This document shows, piece after piece, positions 27,081-35,998 of a stretch of 64,000 nucleotides of DNA (its first letter is position 1; the number at the start of each line of letters is the position of its first letter). Position numbers and translations under genes: made by a program. The stretch is taken from NCBI GenBank assembly GCA_015069425.1, contig SVIP01000005.1:62001-126000 (forward strand). Reading direction: 5' to 3'. The notes below the pieces were generated by a model that searched no databases, had not been told where the DNA came from, and saw only the letters and a program-made list of their open reading frames with translations. This DNA is from Clostridiales bacterium. Its GTDB lineage: Bacteria; Bacillota; Clostridia; Christensenellales; Borkfalkiaceae.

Positions 27081-27908
27081 TTAATTTATCCTTGTAATGA
27101 TAAGTTTGTTAGAAGCCTTTTTATGCTTTCTGGTCTTATAACCGAGAGCAGGTTTACCCCAAGGAGTAACAGGCCCTGGCATACCGACTGGAGATTTACC
27201 TTCACCACCACCGTGTGGGTGATCACATGGGTTCATTACAACACCACGTACTGAAGGTCTGATACCTAAGTATCTTGTCTTGCCGGCCTTACCAATTCTG
27301 ATAATTTCGTGTTCTAAGTTACCAACTTGTCCAATTGTTGCTTTACAAGCTGCGAGAATATATCTCATTTCACCACTAGGCATTTTCAAAGTAACGTACT
27401 TTTCATCTCTTGCCATGATTTGTGCACTCATTCCTGCTGCTCTTGCAATTTGGCCACCTTTACCAGGTTGCATTTCAATGTTGTGAACCATTGTACCTAC
27501 AGGGATATCTTTAAGAGCAAGTGCGTTACCTGCTTTAATGTCTGCAGTAGGGCCACTCATAACTTTGTCGCCAACTTTTAAGCCAACTGGTGCAAGAATA
27601 TATGTCTTTGCGCCGTCTGCATAATATAAAAGTGCAATGTTTGCGCTACGGTTTGGATCGTATTCGATACTCTTTACCGTTGCAGGAATACCGTCTTTCA
27701 TTCTCTTGAAGTCGATGATACGGTATTTTCTTCTGTTTCCGCCACCGATATGGCGAACGGTTATTTTACCCTGTGCGTTTCTACCGCCACTCTTTCTTTG
27801 ATCTTCAAGAAGAGATTTTTCAGGTTTCTTTGCCGTTATTTCGTCAAATGCACTTACAGTCATAAAACGACGTGCAGACGAAGTCGGTTTATATCTTTTT
27901 ATAGCCAT
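27081..27908 (-). CDS. rplB: Ribosomal protein L2
   Basis: Peptidyl-transferase-adjacent protein, 275 residues. [32 protein letters not shown] and the conserved [19 protein letters not shown] loop, whose His lies close to the catalytic centre, are all present. Confidence 0.99.
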   Translation of the reverse strand: MAIKRYKPTSSARRFMTVSAFDEITAKKPEKSLLEDQRKSGGRNAQGKITVRHIGGGNRRKYRIIDFKRMKDGIPATVKSIEYDPNRSANIALLYYADGAKTYILAPVGLKVGDKVMSGPTADIKAGNALALKDIPVGTMVHNIEMQPGKGGQIARAAGMSAQIMARDEKYVTLKMPSGEMRYILAACKATIGQVGNLEHEIIRIGKAGKTRYLGIRPSVRGVVMNPCDHPHGGGEGKSPVGMPGPVTPWGKPALGYKTRKHKKASNKLIITRIN

Positions 27909-27931
27909 TTTCTTGTTCCTCCATGGTTATA

Positions 27932-28222
27932 TTAGGACAACGAATCGAAGAACTCGATAGACTTACTGTCTGCCTTGAGTTGAACGATGGCCTTTTTGTA
28001 GTCAGGCGTATAACCTTCGTATCTGCCCTGTCTTTTAAGCTTTCCGCTTACGTTTGCGGTGTTTACCTTTTCAACGCTTACGCCGAAAATTTCTTCAATT
28101 GCAAGCTTAATTTGTGTTTTGTTTGCGTTTTTAGCAACTACAAAACTGTACTTCTTGTCTTTGATACCCGCATAGCTCTTTTCTGAGAGAAGGGGTTTAA
28201 TTATGATATCGTGTGCAGCCAT
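27932..28222 (-). CDS. rplW: Ribosomal protein L23
   Basis: Exit-tunnel protein and docking site for trigger factor and SRP, 96 residues. [41 protein letters not shown] is diagnostic. Its start overlaps the rplD stop by one base. Both of its ligands, tig and the SRP RNA, are also encoded in this window. Confidence 0.98.
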   Translation of the reverse strand: MAAHDIIIKPLLSEKSYAGIKDKKYSFVVAKNANKTQIKLAIEEIFGVSVEKVNTANVSGKLKRQGRYEGYTPDYKKAIVQLKADSKSIEFFDSLS

Positions 28223-28848
28223 TATTCTCCATAGACCTCCTCGATTTGTTGTACAGCTTGTTTGGACATTACGATTTTTGCGTTCTTAACAACGTCATAG
28301 GTGTTGATTTGGCTTGCTGCAATCGTTGAAACTGCAGGAATATTTGCACTTGCTCTCAACACTGCTTCATCAGCATTGTCCATAACTAAAAGTACGGTTT
28401 TTTCTAAATTGAACGCCTTGAGAAATGCTACCATTTCTTTGGTCTTTGCCTCAGCGACTTTGATTTCATCAATAAAAATCACTTCGTCATCTCTAATCTT
28501 TTGTGAAAGTGCTGATAAGAGAGCAACAGTCTTTGCTTTTGCGTTCATTTTCTTCGAGAAATCTCTCGACTTAGGTGCGAATACTACGCCACCTTTAACC
28601 CATTGAGGACTTCTGATAGAACCTTGTCTTGCTCTACCCGTTCCCTTTTGTCTCCAAGGTTTTGCACCACCGCCACGAACTTCGCTACGGGTAAGAGTGC
28701 TCTTTGTTCCTTGTCTTTCGTTTGCAAGTCTTGCAACTACTGCTTGATGGATAACCGATTCGTTATATTCGGCATTAAACAAAGCGTCAGCAAGTTCAAG
28801 AGTGCCTACTTCTTTTGCTTTCATATCGTATAATTTTACACTTGGCAT
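28222..28848 (-). CDS. rplD: Ribosomal protein L4
   Basis: Tunnel-constriction protein, 208 residues. [41 protein letters not shown] is the extended loop that reaches into the exit tunnel. In E. coli L4 also represses the S10 operon through its leader; the leader here has an attenuator, so L4 is an obvious candidate ligand, but this is inference. Confidence 0.98.
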   Translation of the reverse strand: MPSVKLYDMKAKEVGTLELADALFNAEYNESVIHQAVVARLANERQGTKSTLTRSEVRGGGAKPWRQKGTGRARQGSIRSPQWVKGGVVFAPKSRDFSKKMNAKAKTVALLSALSQKIRDDEVIFIDEIKVAEAKTKEMVAFLKAFNLEKTVLLVMDNADEAVLRASANIPAVSTIAASQINTYDVVKNAKIVMSKQAVQQIEEVYGE

Positions 28849-28859
28849 AATCTTTCTCC

Positions 28860-29492
28860 TTACGCTTTAACGCTATTTCTCAAAGTTACGATTCCTTTTA
28901 CAGGACCGGGAACAGCACCTTTAACGAGGATTGCATTCCTTTCTTTGTCGACTTTTACAACTTCAAGATTCAAGATGGTTACGCTTTCACAACCCCAGTG
29001 TCCAGGAAGGTTCTTTCCTTTGAATACTCTTGAAGGGTTACTGATTGCACCCATTGAACCAGGTTCTCTGTGTACAGGGCCAACACCGTGAGTTTCTTTT
29101 AGTCTGTGTTGATTCCATCTCTTAATAACACCAGTAAAACCGTGTCCCTTTGAAACGCCTGAAACGTCGATCTTGTCGCCCGCTTGGAAAACGTCACAAG
29201 TTACAACTGAACCTACTGTCATTTCTTCAGCACTGTCAAGTTTGAATTCTTTCAAAACTTTTTGTGGTGCTACGCCTGCTTTCTTGAATAACCCTAATTG
29301 AGGTTTATTCAATGCTTTTTCGGTCGTTTCGCTAAAACCAAGCTTAACTGCCGAATAGCCGTCTCTTTCCAAAGTTTTTACCTGAACAACGGGACAAGGA
29401 CCTGCCTCGATTACCGTTACCGGAATAACTTTGCCGTCTGCAGAAAAGAGTTGTGTCATTCCCAACTTTCTGCCAATGATTGCTTTATTCAT
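28860..29492 (-). CDS. rplC: Ribosomal protein L3
   Basis: Assembly-initiator protein, 210 residues. [33 protein letters not shown] and [13 protein letters not shown] and [20 protein letters not shown] are diagnostic. It follows rpsJ with a 43-base gap. Confidence 0.98.
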   Translation of the reverse strand: MNKAIIGRKLGMTQLFSADGKVIPVTVIEAGPCPVVQVKTLERDGYSAVKLGFSETTEKALNKPQLGLFKKAGVAPQKVLKEFKLDSAEEMTVGSVVTCDVFQAGDKIDVSGVSKGHGFTGVIKRWNQHRLKETHGVGPVHREPGSMGAISNPSRVFKGKNLPGHWGCESVTILNLEVVKVDKERNAILVKGAVPGPVKGIVTLRNSVKA

Positions 29493-29535
29493 AGATAAAG
29501 TTCACCTCCGATATATATTATATAATGTTTATAAA

Positions 29536-29835
29536 TTACAATTTGATTTTGATATCAACACCAGCGGGCAAATGAATGCTGTCAAGAAGTTTTACGTTTG
29601 GTGAATAGATATCGATAAGTCTTTTGTGAGTTCTAATTTCGAACTGTTCGCGTGAATCCTTATATTTGTGGGGCGAACGAAGAATAGTAACTATTTCTTT
29701 TTCTGTAGGTAGTGGAATAGGTCCACTAATTTTCGCACCCGATTTCTTCATCGTTTCAACGATTCTTGATGCTGCTTGATCGAGCATTTCCGTGTCGTAA
29801 GACATCAATTTAATTCTGATTTTTTGACTTGCCAT
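29536..29835 (-). CDS. rpsJ: Ribosomal protein S10
   Basis: First gene of the operon, 99 residues. Besides its ribosomal place, S10 works with NusB in antitermination. [42 protein letters not shown] is diagnostic. A ribosome binding site AAAAGGAG precedes it. It is driven by a consensus promoter through a leader of about 240 nt. No rpsL, rpsG or fusA lies upstream, where clpX is found instead. Confidence 0.98.
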   Translation of the reverse strand: MASQKIRIKLMSYDTEMLDQAASRIVETMKKSGAKISGPIPLPTEKEIVTILRSPHKYKDSREQFEIRTHKRLIDIYSPNVKLLDSIHLPAGVDIKIKL

Positions 29836-30075
29836 TTTTGTTTTCTCCTTTTTTACCTAACTTTACTGTGTTTGCTGTAAACTCTGCCGTGTGTGTCAAT
29901 TTTCTTTAATAAAAAAATCATTCGCCGATACTTAAATTTTTTAAGTCGCTGCGAATGACTTTACTAATTCTATTGAAGTTAGTCGCAGGGGTCTAGCCCC
30001 CACACTTGTCAACGGAAATTATCTTTCGTTTTCACGATTTTAAGTAACTTCCCGTATCAACCCAGATTACACAGC
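29836..30075 (-). promoter_or_regulatory. S10-operon leader with antiterminator/terminator switch
   Basis: This 5' leader RNA has two mutually exclusive folds. CTGCGACTAACTT (29988-29976) can pair with AAGTCATTCGCAG (29961-29949), 11 of 13 positions. The second strand contains CATTCGC, which instead pairs with GCGAATG (29925-29919) to form a terminator followed by a U-run. A GGGG-GCTAGA-CCCC hairpin precedes the switch. The design is that of a transcription attenuator for the whole ribosomal operon. The ligand is unknown; L4 is the classical regulator of S10 leaders in E. coli. Confidence 0.65.
29909..29957 (-). terminator. Attenuator terminator in the S10 leader
   Basis: CATTCGC / GCGAATG stem with a nested ACTTAA/TTTAAGT helix, followed on the minus strand by ATTTTTTTATT. 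It lies about 75 bases before the rpsJ start, so unless prevented it would block the entire operon. Confidence 0.7.
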
Positions 30076-30081
30076 CTAACT

Positions 30082-30110
30082 ATTATAACAAGTCATTACA
30101 ATAATGTCAA
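30082..30110 (-). promoter_or_regulatory. Promoter of the S10-spc-alpha operon
   Basis: Minus strand TTGACA (30110-30105), a 17-base spacer and TATAAT (30087-30082): a perfect consensus sigma-A promoter, as expected for a growth-rate-dominant operon. Transcription would start near 30075. Confidence 0.9.
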
Positions 30111-30139
30111 CTGTTTTTTCATGGTTTTCTAAATTATTT

Positions 30140-31372
30140 TTAAGCAATTTTCCTCTTGATTAAAGTTGGTTTTGCTCCATTAGTAACCACGTTTTCATCA
30201 ACGATAACTTTTTCAATATCATCTTCTGATGGCAAATCATACATGGTATCTATCATGAGATTTTCCAAAATAGTTCTAAGTCCTCTTGCCCCTGTCTTAA
30301 GTTCTATCGCGCGTTTTGCAACTGCGTGAACAGCACCGTCGGTTATTTCAAGTTCAACATTATCAAGGCCTATAAGTTTTTTATATTGCTTAACCAAAGC
30401 ATTTTTAGGTTCTGTCATAATATTAACAAGAGCACTCTCGTCTAACGGATGCAGACCAACTGTTATTGGAACTCTTCCTATAAACTCAGGGATTAAGCCG
30501 TATTTGATTAAATCTTGTGGCTGAACTTCTCTCACCAACTCTTTTGCTTTATCCTTAGCCTTTTCTACGTTTCCGCCAAATCCGAGCGATGCATTTTCTT
30601 TACGTTTAGCAATTATATCCTCTAAACCAACAAACGCACCACCGCACACAAATAAAATATTTGTGGTGTCAATTCTTAAACATTCCTGTTGGGGATGCTT
30701 TCTTCCTCCCTGTGGTGGTACAGATGCTACTGTGCTTTCAATAATCTTAAGAAGTGCTTGTTGAACGCCTTCACCAGAAACATCACGAGTTATAGAAACG
30801 TTCTCACTCTTTCTTGCAATCTTATCAATTTCGTCGATATAGATTATACCGCGTTGGGCTCGTTCAATATCAAAGTCTGCGTTTTGAATAAGCTTAAGTA
30901 AAATATTTTCAACGTCTTCACCAACGTATCCAGCCTCAGTCAACGTCGTTGCATCAGCAACGGCAAACGGCACGTCTAGAATTTTAGCAAGCGTCCTTGC
31001 AAGCAAAGTCTTTCCACTTCCCGTAGGACCTAAAAGCAAAATATTACTCTTATCAAGTTCAACGTCACTATTTTTGTCTTTTAGAGCGTTAATCCTCTTA
31101 TAATGATTATAAACCGCTACCGACAAAACCCTTTTAGCCTCATCTTGACCGATTATATATTCGTCCAATCTTGCTTTAATCTCTGCCGGTTTTAAAAGTG
31201 TAATTTCTGCCTTTTTATCTTCCGTAACGTTGTCTTCTTTTACAACTTCACTACAAACCTCAATACATTCTGCACAAATATAAATTCCGTTAGGCCCTGC
31301 TATTAATTTTTTCGTTAATTCCTTGGGTTTTCCACAAAAGGAACAATACAATTGTTCGTTATTTTCTTTCAT
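30140..31372 (-). CDS. clpX: ATP-dependent Clp protease ATPase subunit ClpX
   Basis: AAA+ unfoldase that feeds proteins, including tmRNA-tagged ones, into ClpP. The N-terminal zinc domain has Cys at 10, 13, 33 and 36 (CSFC and CAEC). Walker A is [13 protein letters not shown], the pore loop GYVGEDVE, Walker [12 protein letters not shown], and the RKH-type loop GGRKHPQQE is present. 410 residues is normal. It lies 18 bases after clpP. GGAGA precedes the ATG. Confidence 0.98.
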   Translation of the reverse strand: MKENNEQLYCSFCGKPKELTKKLIAGPNGIYICAECIEVCSEVVKEDNVTEDKKAEITLLKPAEIKARLDEYIIGQDEAKRVLSVAVYNHYKRINALKDKNSDVELDKSNILLLGPTGSGKTLLARTLAKILDVPFAVADATTLTEAGYVGEDVENILLKLIQNADFDIERAQRGIIYIDEIDKIARKSENVSITRDVSGEGVQQALLKIIESTVASVPPQGGRKHPQQECLRIDTTNILFVCGGAFVGLEDIIAKRKENASLGFGGNVEKAKDKAKELVREVQPQDLIKYGLIPEFIGRVPITVGLHPLDESALVNIMTEPKNALVKQYKKLIGLDNVELEITDGAVHAVAKRAIELKTGARGLRTILENLMIDTMYDLPSEDDIEKVIVDENVVTNGAKPTLIKRKIA

Positions 31373-31390
31373 AAATCTCCACTTATATAA

Positions 31391-31987
31391 TTACGGACGT
31401 TTAACGAAAATTTCGTCAATTAAACCGTATTCTTTTGCCTGTTCTGCTGAAAGATAATTATCTCTATCGGTATCTTTTTCCACAACCTCGTAAGGTTTCC
31501 CGCTATTTTGAGAAAGAATAGTGTTTAAACGGTGCTTTGTTTTGATTATATGGTCTGCTTGAATTTTAATATCACTTGCCTGACCTTGTGCACCACCGAG
31601 AGGTTGATGAATCATGATTTCACTGTTCGGCAAAGCATATCTTTTGCCCTTTGCACCACTTGAAAGCAAAAACGCACCCATGCTTGCTGCAAGACCGATA
31701 CAAATTGTGCTTACGTCGCACTTAATGTAATTCATGGTGTCGTAAATAGCAAGTCCAGCAGTAACACTTCCGCCTGGACTATTAATGTAAAGACAAATGT
31801 CTTTATTAGGGTCTTTACCTTCAAGATAGATGAGCTGAGCAACAACTGCGTCTGCAACGGCATCATTGATTTCACCCGTTAAAAATATTATTCTGTCTTC
31901 TAACAATCTAGAATAAATATCGTAACTTCTTTCCCCTTTTCCCGTCTGTTCTACGACGTAAGGTACAACAGTGTTTTTAATATCCAT
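31391..31987 (-). CDS. clpP: ATP-dependent Clp protease proteolytic subunit
   Basis: Serine protease of the ClpXP complex, 198 residues. The catalytic Ser lies in [14 protein letters not shown], His in [15 protein letters not shown], and Asp in [12 protein letters not shown]. It follows tig across a strong terminator-like hairpin and has no clear promoter in the short gap, so it may depend on read-through or on a promoter inside tig. No CtsR or CIRCE site is seen. Confidence 0.98.
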   Translation of the reverse strand: MDIKNTVVPYVVEQTGKGERSYDIYSRLLEDRIIFLTGEINDAVADAVVAQLIYLEGKDPNKDICLYINSPGGSVTAGLAIYDTMNYIKCDVSTICIGLAASMGAFLLSSGAKGKRYALPNSEIMIHQPLGGAQGQASDIKIQADHIIKTKHRLNTILSQNSGKPYEVVEKDTDRDNYLSAEQAKEYGLIDEIFVKRP

Positions 31988-32020
31988 ATATTTTCTCCGT
32001 TTTATTCGTTTTGTTACAAA

Positions 32021-32053
32021 ACCGCAAAAGACTAATTATTTGTCTTTTGCGGT
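32021..32053. terminator. Terminator between tig and clpP
   Basis: A perfect 12-base inverted repeat ACCGCAAAAGAC / GTCTTTTGCGGT with a 9-base loop, followed on the minus strand by TTTTG. It should partly separate tig from clpPX. Confidence 0.85.
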
Positions 32054-32069
32054 ATTGCTTTTGTTTGTC

Positions 32070-33356
32070 TTATTTAATTTCGTTGTTTGTCTTTAAGAAG
32101 TCAAAGAATTTTTTAATAACGATTTCGTTCTTAATGTAATCAAGTTGACGAGCGTTCATGTTCTTCTTAACGTCTGGAGCAGGTTTGTTTTGATTTTTAG
32201 CCATTTCAGCAACTCTAGCTTCAACGTCTTCATCAGTAGCAACGATTTCTTCTCTTTCAATAATTCCCTCAATAACGAGTTGTGATTTAACAAGTTCGGT
32301 TGCTTGTTCGGTATAACCTTTTCTGAACTCGTCCATAGTCTTGCCCATATATTTGAGGTAATCCGCAAGTTTAAGACCTTGATAAGAAAGGCGATATTCC
32401 ATTTCTTGAACCATTCTGTCGATTTGGTTTTCAACTAAAGCATCTGGGATTTCAACGTCTGAAGTTTCAGTTATCTTTTTAACGATAGCATCTTCAAGTT
32501 CACGTTCTGCTCTATCCGCATTTTGCTTTTCAAGTCTTTCACGAGTTTCTTTTTTATAAGCATCAACACTTTCAGCACCAACTGCATCTTTAATAAACTC
32601 GTCGTTAATTTCTGGAAGTTCTTTCTTCTTAATTTCGTGAAGTTTGATTGCAAACACCGCATCTTTTCCTTTAAGGTTCTCTGCGTGATATTCTTCGGGG
32701 AACTTAACGGAAATATCTTTATCATCACCGATATTCATACCGATAAGTTGTTCTTCAAATCCAGGGATAAAGGTTTTGCTTCCGATAACAAGAGTTTGTT
32801 TTTCAGCCGTACCGCCGTCAAACTTAACCCCGTCAACACTTCCAGAATAGTCGATAAGAACTGAATCTCCATCTTCAACTGCCCTATCGGTAACTTCTAC
32901 CATACGAGCATTGCGTTCTTGGAGACGTTTAATTTCTTCTTCGACGTCCTCATCCTTTACATTATACTCAACTTTATCGAACTTTATACCCTTATACGCA
33001 CCGAAAACTACTTCGGGTTTAACGGGAACGATTGCGAGCATTGTAATGCCTTTTTCACTAATTTTCTTAATATCTATTTCTGGAGCAGCAACTGCATAAA
33101 TTGATGGCTCTTTTTCTAAAACTTCAGAATAATATTTTGGGAAAGCTTGGTTGATTGCTTCTTCATAGAAAACGCCCTCACCGTAAGCAGTTTCTAATAC
33201 CTTTTTAGGAACTTTTCCCTTTCTAAAACCAGGCATACTGTATCTACCTTTAGTTTTTTCATAAGCAGCGTCAATAGCAGACTGCCATTCTTTAGCCGTC
33301 AAATCGATAGTAATTTTTACCGTACTTTTTTCAGCTTTTTCAAACGTGTATTTCAT
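32070..33356 (-). CDS. tig: Trigger factor
   Basis: Ribosome-associated chaperone and prolyl isomerase, 428 residues. The ribosome-binding loop is visible as MPGFRKGKVPKKVLE. The FKBP domain begins VEDGDSVLIDYSGSVDG, and the helical C-terminal domain follows. It docks on L23, which is encoded at 27932. GGAG lies 9 bases before the ATG. Together with clpP and clpX it forms the common tig-clpP-clpX order. Confidence 0.97.
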   Translation of the reverse strand: MKYTFEKAEKSTVKITIDLTAKEWQSAIDAAYEKTKGRYSMPGFRKGKVPKKVLETAYGEGVFYEEAINQAFPKYYSEVLEKEPSIYAVAAPEIDIKKISEKGITMLAIVPVKPEVVFGAYKGIKFDKVEYNVKDEDVEEEIKRLQERNARMVEVTDRAVEDGDSVLIDYSGSVDGVKFDGGTAEKQTLVIGSKTFIPGFEEQLIGMNIGDDKDISVKFPEEYHAENLKGKDAVFAIKLHEIKKKELPEINDEFIKDAVGAESVDAYKKETRERLEKQNADRAERELEDAIVKKITETSDVEIPDALVENQIDRMVQEMEYRLSYQGLKLADYLKYMGKTMDEFRKGYTEQATELVKSQLVIEGIIEREEIVATDEDVEARVAEMAKNQNKPAPDVKKNMNARQLDYIKNEIVIKKFFDFLKTNNEIK

Positions 33357-33387
33357 AATGTACTCCTAACTCTTAACATTCTTACTA

Positions 33388-33416
33388 ATTTTAACACAAT
33401 AACACTTAAAAGGCAA
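33388..33416 (-). promoter_or_regulatory. Promoter of tig
   Basis: Minus strand TTGCCT (33416-33411), 17-base spacer, TAAAAT (33393-33388), about 32 bases before the tig ATG. Confidence 0.65.
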
Positions 33417-33425
33417 GTTTTTTTA

Positions 33426-35117
33426 TCAGTTTTTACAAAATTCTAAATGCTTTTTGCCGTTTACTACTATAGATTTAAAATTATCGTAAACACAAAAACC
33501 CGGCTTTGATTTTGGTGGCTTTTTCACGTGTTTCTTTTCCGTAAACACGACCTCCGTCTTTCCTGTTTCTCTACCTTTGCTATAATAAGCAGAAATCTCG
33601 CAAGCAACAATTAAAACTTCGTCAGGGATTTTTTTACCATTAGTTTCTATCACTACGTGTGAGGAATGATAATCTTTTGCGTGCACCCAGATATCTTCAG
33701 GTTTAGAGGTAAAGGTAAGTTTGTCGTTTTCCGCATTGTTGCGTCCTGCGCGAATTTTAAATCCAAGAACTTCATACTCTCTACAAAAGCTTTCTTTTTT
33801 TGCTTTTTTGTTGTTTATGTTTTGTTTTTGTATAAGACCTGCACTCTCTAATTCACTTCTTATAATGCCTAATTCTTCAACGTCTTCAGCTAGAATAATT
33901 TCATCTAAAACACTATTTAAATAATCCAATTCTTTTTCGGCTTGTATTCGCTGTGGAACTAATGCCTCAAGCGTTCGTTTTTGTTTGTTATATTTTTTAT
34001 AGTAATTTTCCGCATTTTTAGAAACCGACAAGTTTTCATCAAGCAAGATTTTAACTTGACTACCATCATAATAATTATCTAAAACACACTCTTTTTCACC
34101 TGGTTTTATTCTATATATATTTGCAAAGAGTAGTTCTCCCCTAATCCTATTTTCTTCGGCAGAACTTGCGTCTTTTTCTTTAGAAGTAATTGCAACTAAA
34201 CGTTTTTTTGCCTTTTTTATAGCCGTTGAGGTAATACTTGACAATCTTTCCTTTTTATTTTCGTATTTTTTTTGATAATCTCTCTTGTCAAAATAATATT
34301 CTTCTGCAAGATACAACTGCTCAAAATATTGCCTTTCACCTGTAATTAGTTGATACGGAAAAACACAAACGTCTTTAATTTTTCCGTCATCAATTACAAC
34401 ACAAGGATTTTTCTTTTTATTGAATAAAAAGTTATTGATATAATCAAAAAGTATTTCTCCACGTGTCTCATTGTTGTATTGTTCTAAGTATTCTTTTTCA
34501 ATTTCTTTTGCTGTGGATAATGCTATTCCTTGCACGTTTTTAACGATATTTTCTGAAATTGACAAATCGCTTTGATTAAACAATCCAACAAGTTCTTTGT
34601 CAGATGGTAATCTTTTATCGCCGACAGGCGGAAAAACGTACGGTTTCCCAACTATCAATGGGCGCACACCGTTATCAAACATATTAATGCCTCGGTTACC
34701 ACCTAAAATTCTTCCATTTTCCGTCAAAATAATGTTACTATATCTGCCCATAAGTTCAACGTAAAGGGTTTTTCTCACTGAGTCGAAAAATTCAGCGGAC
34801 GGCATAAAGTCTATCTTTACTATTCTGTCGAACCCTACTAATTCAATACTCTCTAAAGTTGCGGAAAGTAGGTGCTTTCTAAGTAGCATACAAAAATTTG
34901 GAGCAGTTAATGGGCTTTCACGTTCGGTATTAGTTACGCCCATTCGAGGCGAGGCAGGATTAACGGAAATAAAAAGTTTTTCAGTCCTTTTGCCAGTGTA
35001 TACCGTCATTATCATTTCGTCACCGTTAGGTTGAATTATACGGTTTACCTTACCACCCGAAAATATTGAATTTAGTTCTTCGCAAAGAAACCTTAGAGTA
35101 AATGCGTCTTGTGGCAT
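33426..35117 (-). CDS. rqcH: Ribosome quality control factor RqcH (NFACT family)
   Basis: Binds 50S subunits blocked by nascent chain-tRNA and directs C-terminal alanine tailing. The NFACT-N domain begins DAFTLRFLCEELNSIFSGGKVNRIIQPNGDE, the long coiled-coil region lies around residues 250-420, and the NFACT-R part includes DIWVHAKDYHSSHVVIE. At 563 residues it is full length. Older annotation calls this family fibronectin-binding protein. AAAGGGGAG precedes the ATG. Its presence with tmRNA, smpB, rnr and clpXP puts two nascent-chain degradation routes in one window. Confidence 0.93.
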   Translation of the reverse strand: MPQDAFTLRFLCEELNSIFSGGKVNRIIQPNGDEMIMTVYTGKRTEKLFISVNPASPRMGVTNTERESPLTAPNFCMLLRKHLLSATLESIELVGFDRIVKIDFMPSAEFFDSVRKTLYVELMGRYSNIILTENGRILGGNRGINMFDNGVRPLIVGKPYVFPPVGDKRLPSDKELVGLFNQSDLSISENIVKNVQGIALSTAKEIEKEYLEQYNNETRGEILFDYINNFLFNKKKNPCVVIDDGKIKDVCVFPYQLITGERQYFEQLYLAEEYYFDKRDYQKKYENKKERLSSITSTAIKKAKKRLVAITSKEKDASSAEENRIRGELLFANIYRIKPGEKECVLDNYYDGSQVKILLDENLSVSKNAENYYKKYNKQKRTLEALVPQRIQAEKELDYLNSVLDEIILAEDVEELGIIRSELESAGLIQKQNINNKKAKKESFCREYEVLGFKIRAGRNNAENDKLTFTSKPEDIWVHAKDYHSSHVVIETNGKKIPDEVLIVACEISAYYSKGRETGKTEVVFTEKKHVKKPPKSKPGFCVYDNFKSIVVNGKKHLEFCKN

Positions 35118-35128
35118 AGTCTCCCCTT

Positions 35129-35941
35129 TTAATCACTAATAATAAACGTTTTTCCATCAAGATAACTTAAATATTCATCTTTATTAAATGAAAGTTTAAG
35201 TTCTGTTGCCGTAAGGTTTTGGGTTTTTTGCCCTAACTTTTCATTAAAAGAAAAATCACCGTATTTACCATCACCCACGATTGGGTATCCTATATGTGCA
35301 AGGTGGGCTCTAATTTGGTGTGTTTTACCCGTAAACAACTCCACCTCTAATATGCTTGTGTCTTTATTTTGTTTAATAACTTTATATCCCGTCTTAATTT
35401 CAACAGCACCTTTAACGTGGTTGTCATAAATTCTAACGGTTGCACTTTCTTTATCTTTTAATAAATATGCAGTTAAAATGGCACTTTTAATTTTAGGAAC
35501 TCCCACAACTAAAGCTTGATATTTTTTGTTAAAAGTTCTATTTTTAAACCCATTGAGTAAATCTTTTTCCGCGCTTTCATTTAGTGCAAAAATCATAACT
35601 CCCGCAGTGTTTCTATCTAATCGATGAATAAACCGAGCATCTCTTTGCTCTTTCTTGATTTGCTCGTATACACTCTCTGACGTATAGCCAGATTTTTTAT
35701 TTATCACAAGAACGTTTTGGTCTTTAAATATCTCTGTGTATTTTTCTACTTCTTGTAACTGATAATAAATTTCTACAACGTCACCAACGAGCAAGTCCAC
35801 GTCTTTAGATACACGTTTACCATTAACCTTGACGTCCTTTTTCCTTAGTGCGCGCATAAAGGACGTATAAGACAAGTCTTCGATATTATATAAAGCAAGC
35901 TTACTTAGTTTGCGATTTTTGTCAGCTATAAAACTTTTCAT
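35129..35941 (-). CDS. RluA-family pseudouridine synthase with S4 domain
   Basis: Converts uridine to pseudouridine in rRNA or tRNA. The N-terminal S4 RNA-binding domain is RKLSKLALYNIEDLSYTSFMRALRKKDVKVNGKRV. The catalytic motif is HRLDRNTAGV with the essential Asp, and GKTHQIRAHLAHIGYPIVGD is the second family motif. The track begins at a TTG inside the U-tract of a terminator; the ATG at 35941 is chosen, giving 270 residues. It has no ribosome binding site, which is unusual. The rRNA target cannot be told from sequence. Confidence 0.9.
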   Translation of the reverse strand: MKSFIADKNRKLSKLALYNIEDLSYTSFMRALRKKDVKVNGKRVSKDVDLLVGDVVEIYYQLQEVEKYTEIFKDQNVLVINKKSGYTSESVYEQIKKEQRDARFIHRLDRNTAGVMIFALNESAEKDLLNGFKNRTFNKKYQALVVGVPKIKSAILTAYLLKDKESATVRIYDNHVKGAVEIKTGYKVIKQNKDTSILEVELFTGKTHQIRAHLAHIGYPIVGDGKYGDFSFNEKLGQKTQNLTATELKLSFNKDEYLSYLDGKTFIISD

Positions 35942-35950
35942 ACATTTAAT

Positions 35951-35979
35951 CAAAAGGACTTCGGAAAACCCGAAGTCCC
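35951..35979 (-). terminator. Terminator after the surface protein gene
   Basis: Minus strand GGACTTCGG-GTTTT-CCGAAGTCC followed by TTTTG. It ends 11 bases before the ATG of the downstream pseudouridine synthase. Confidence 0.85.
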
Positions 35980-35998
35980 ATATAATTTATTTTAACTC

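Noticed and set aside
33426-35117. Fibronectin-binding adhesin
   Set aside because: The protein has no signal peptide and has the NFACT domain layout of RqcH; the adhesin name is a historical annotation.
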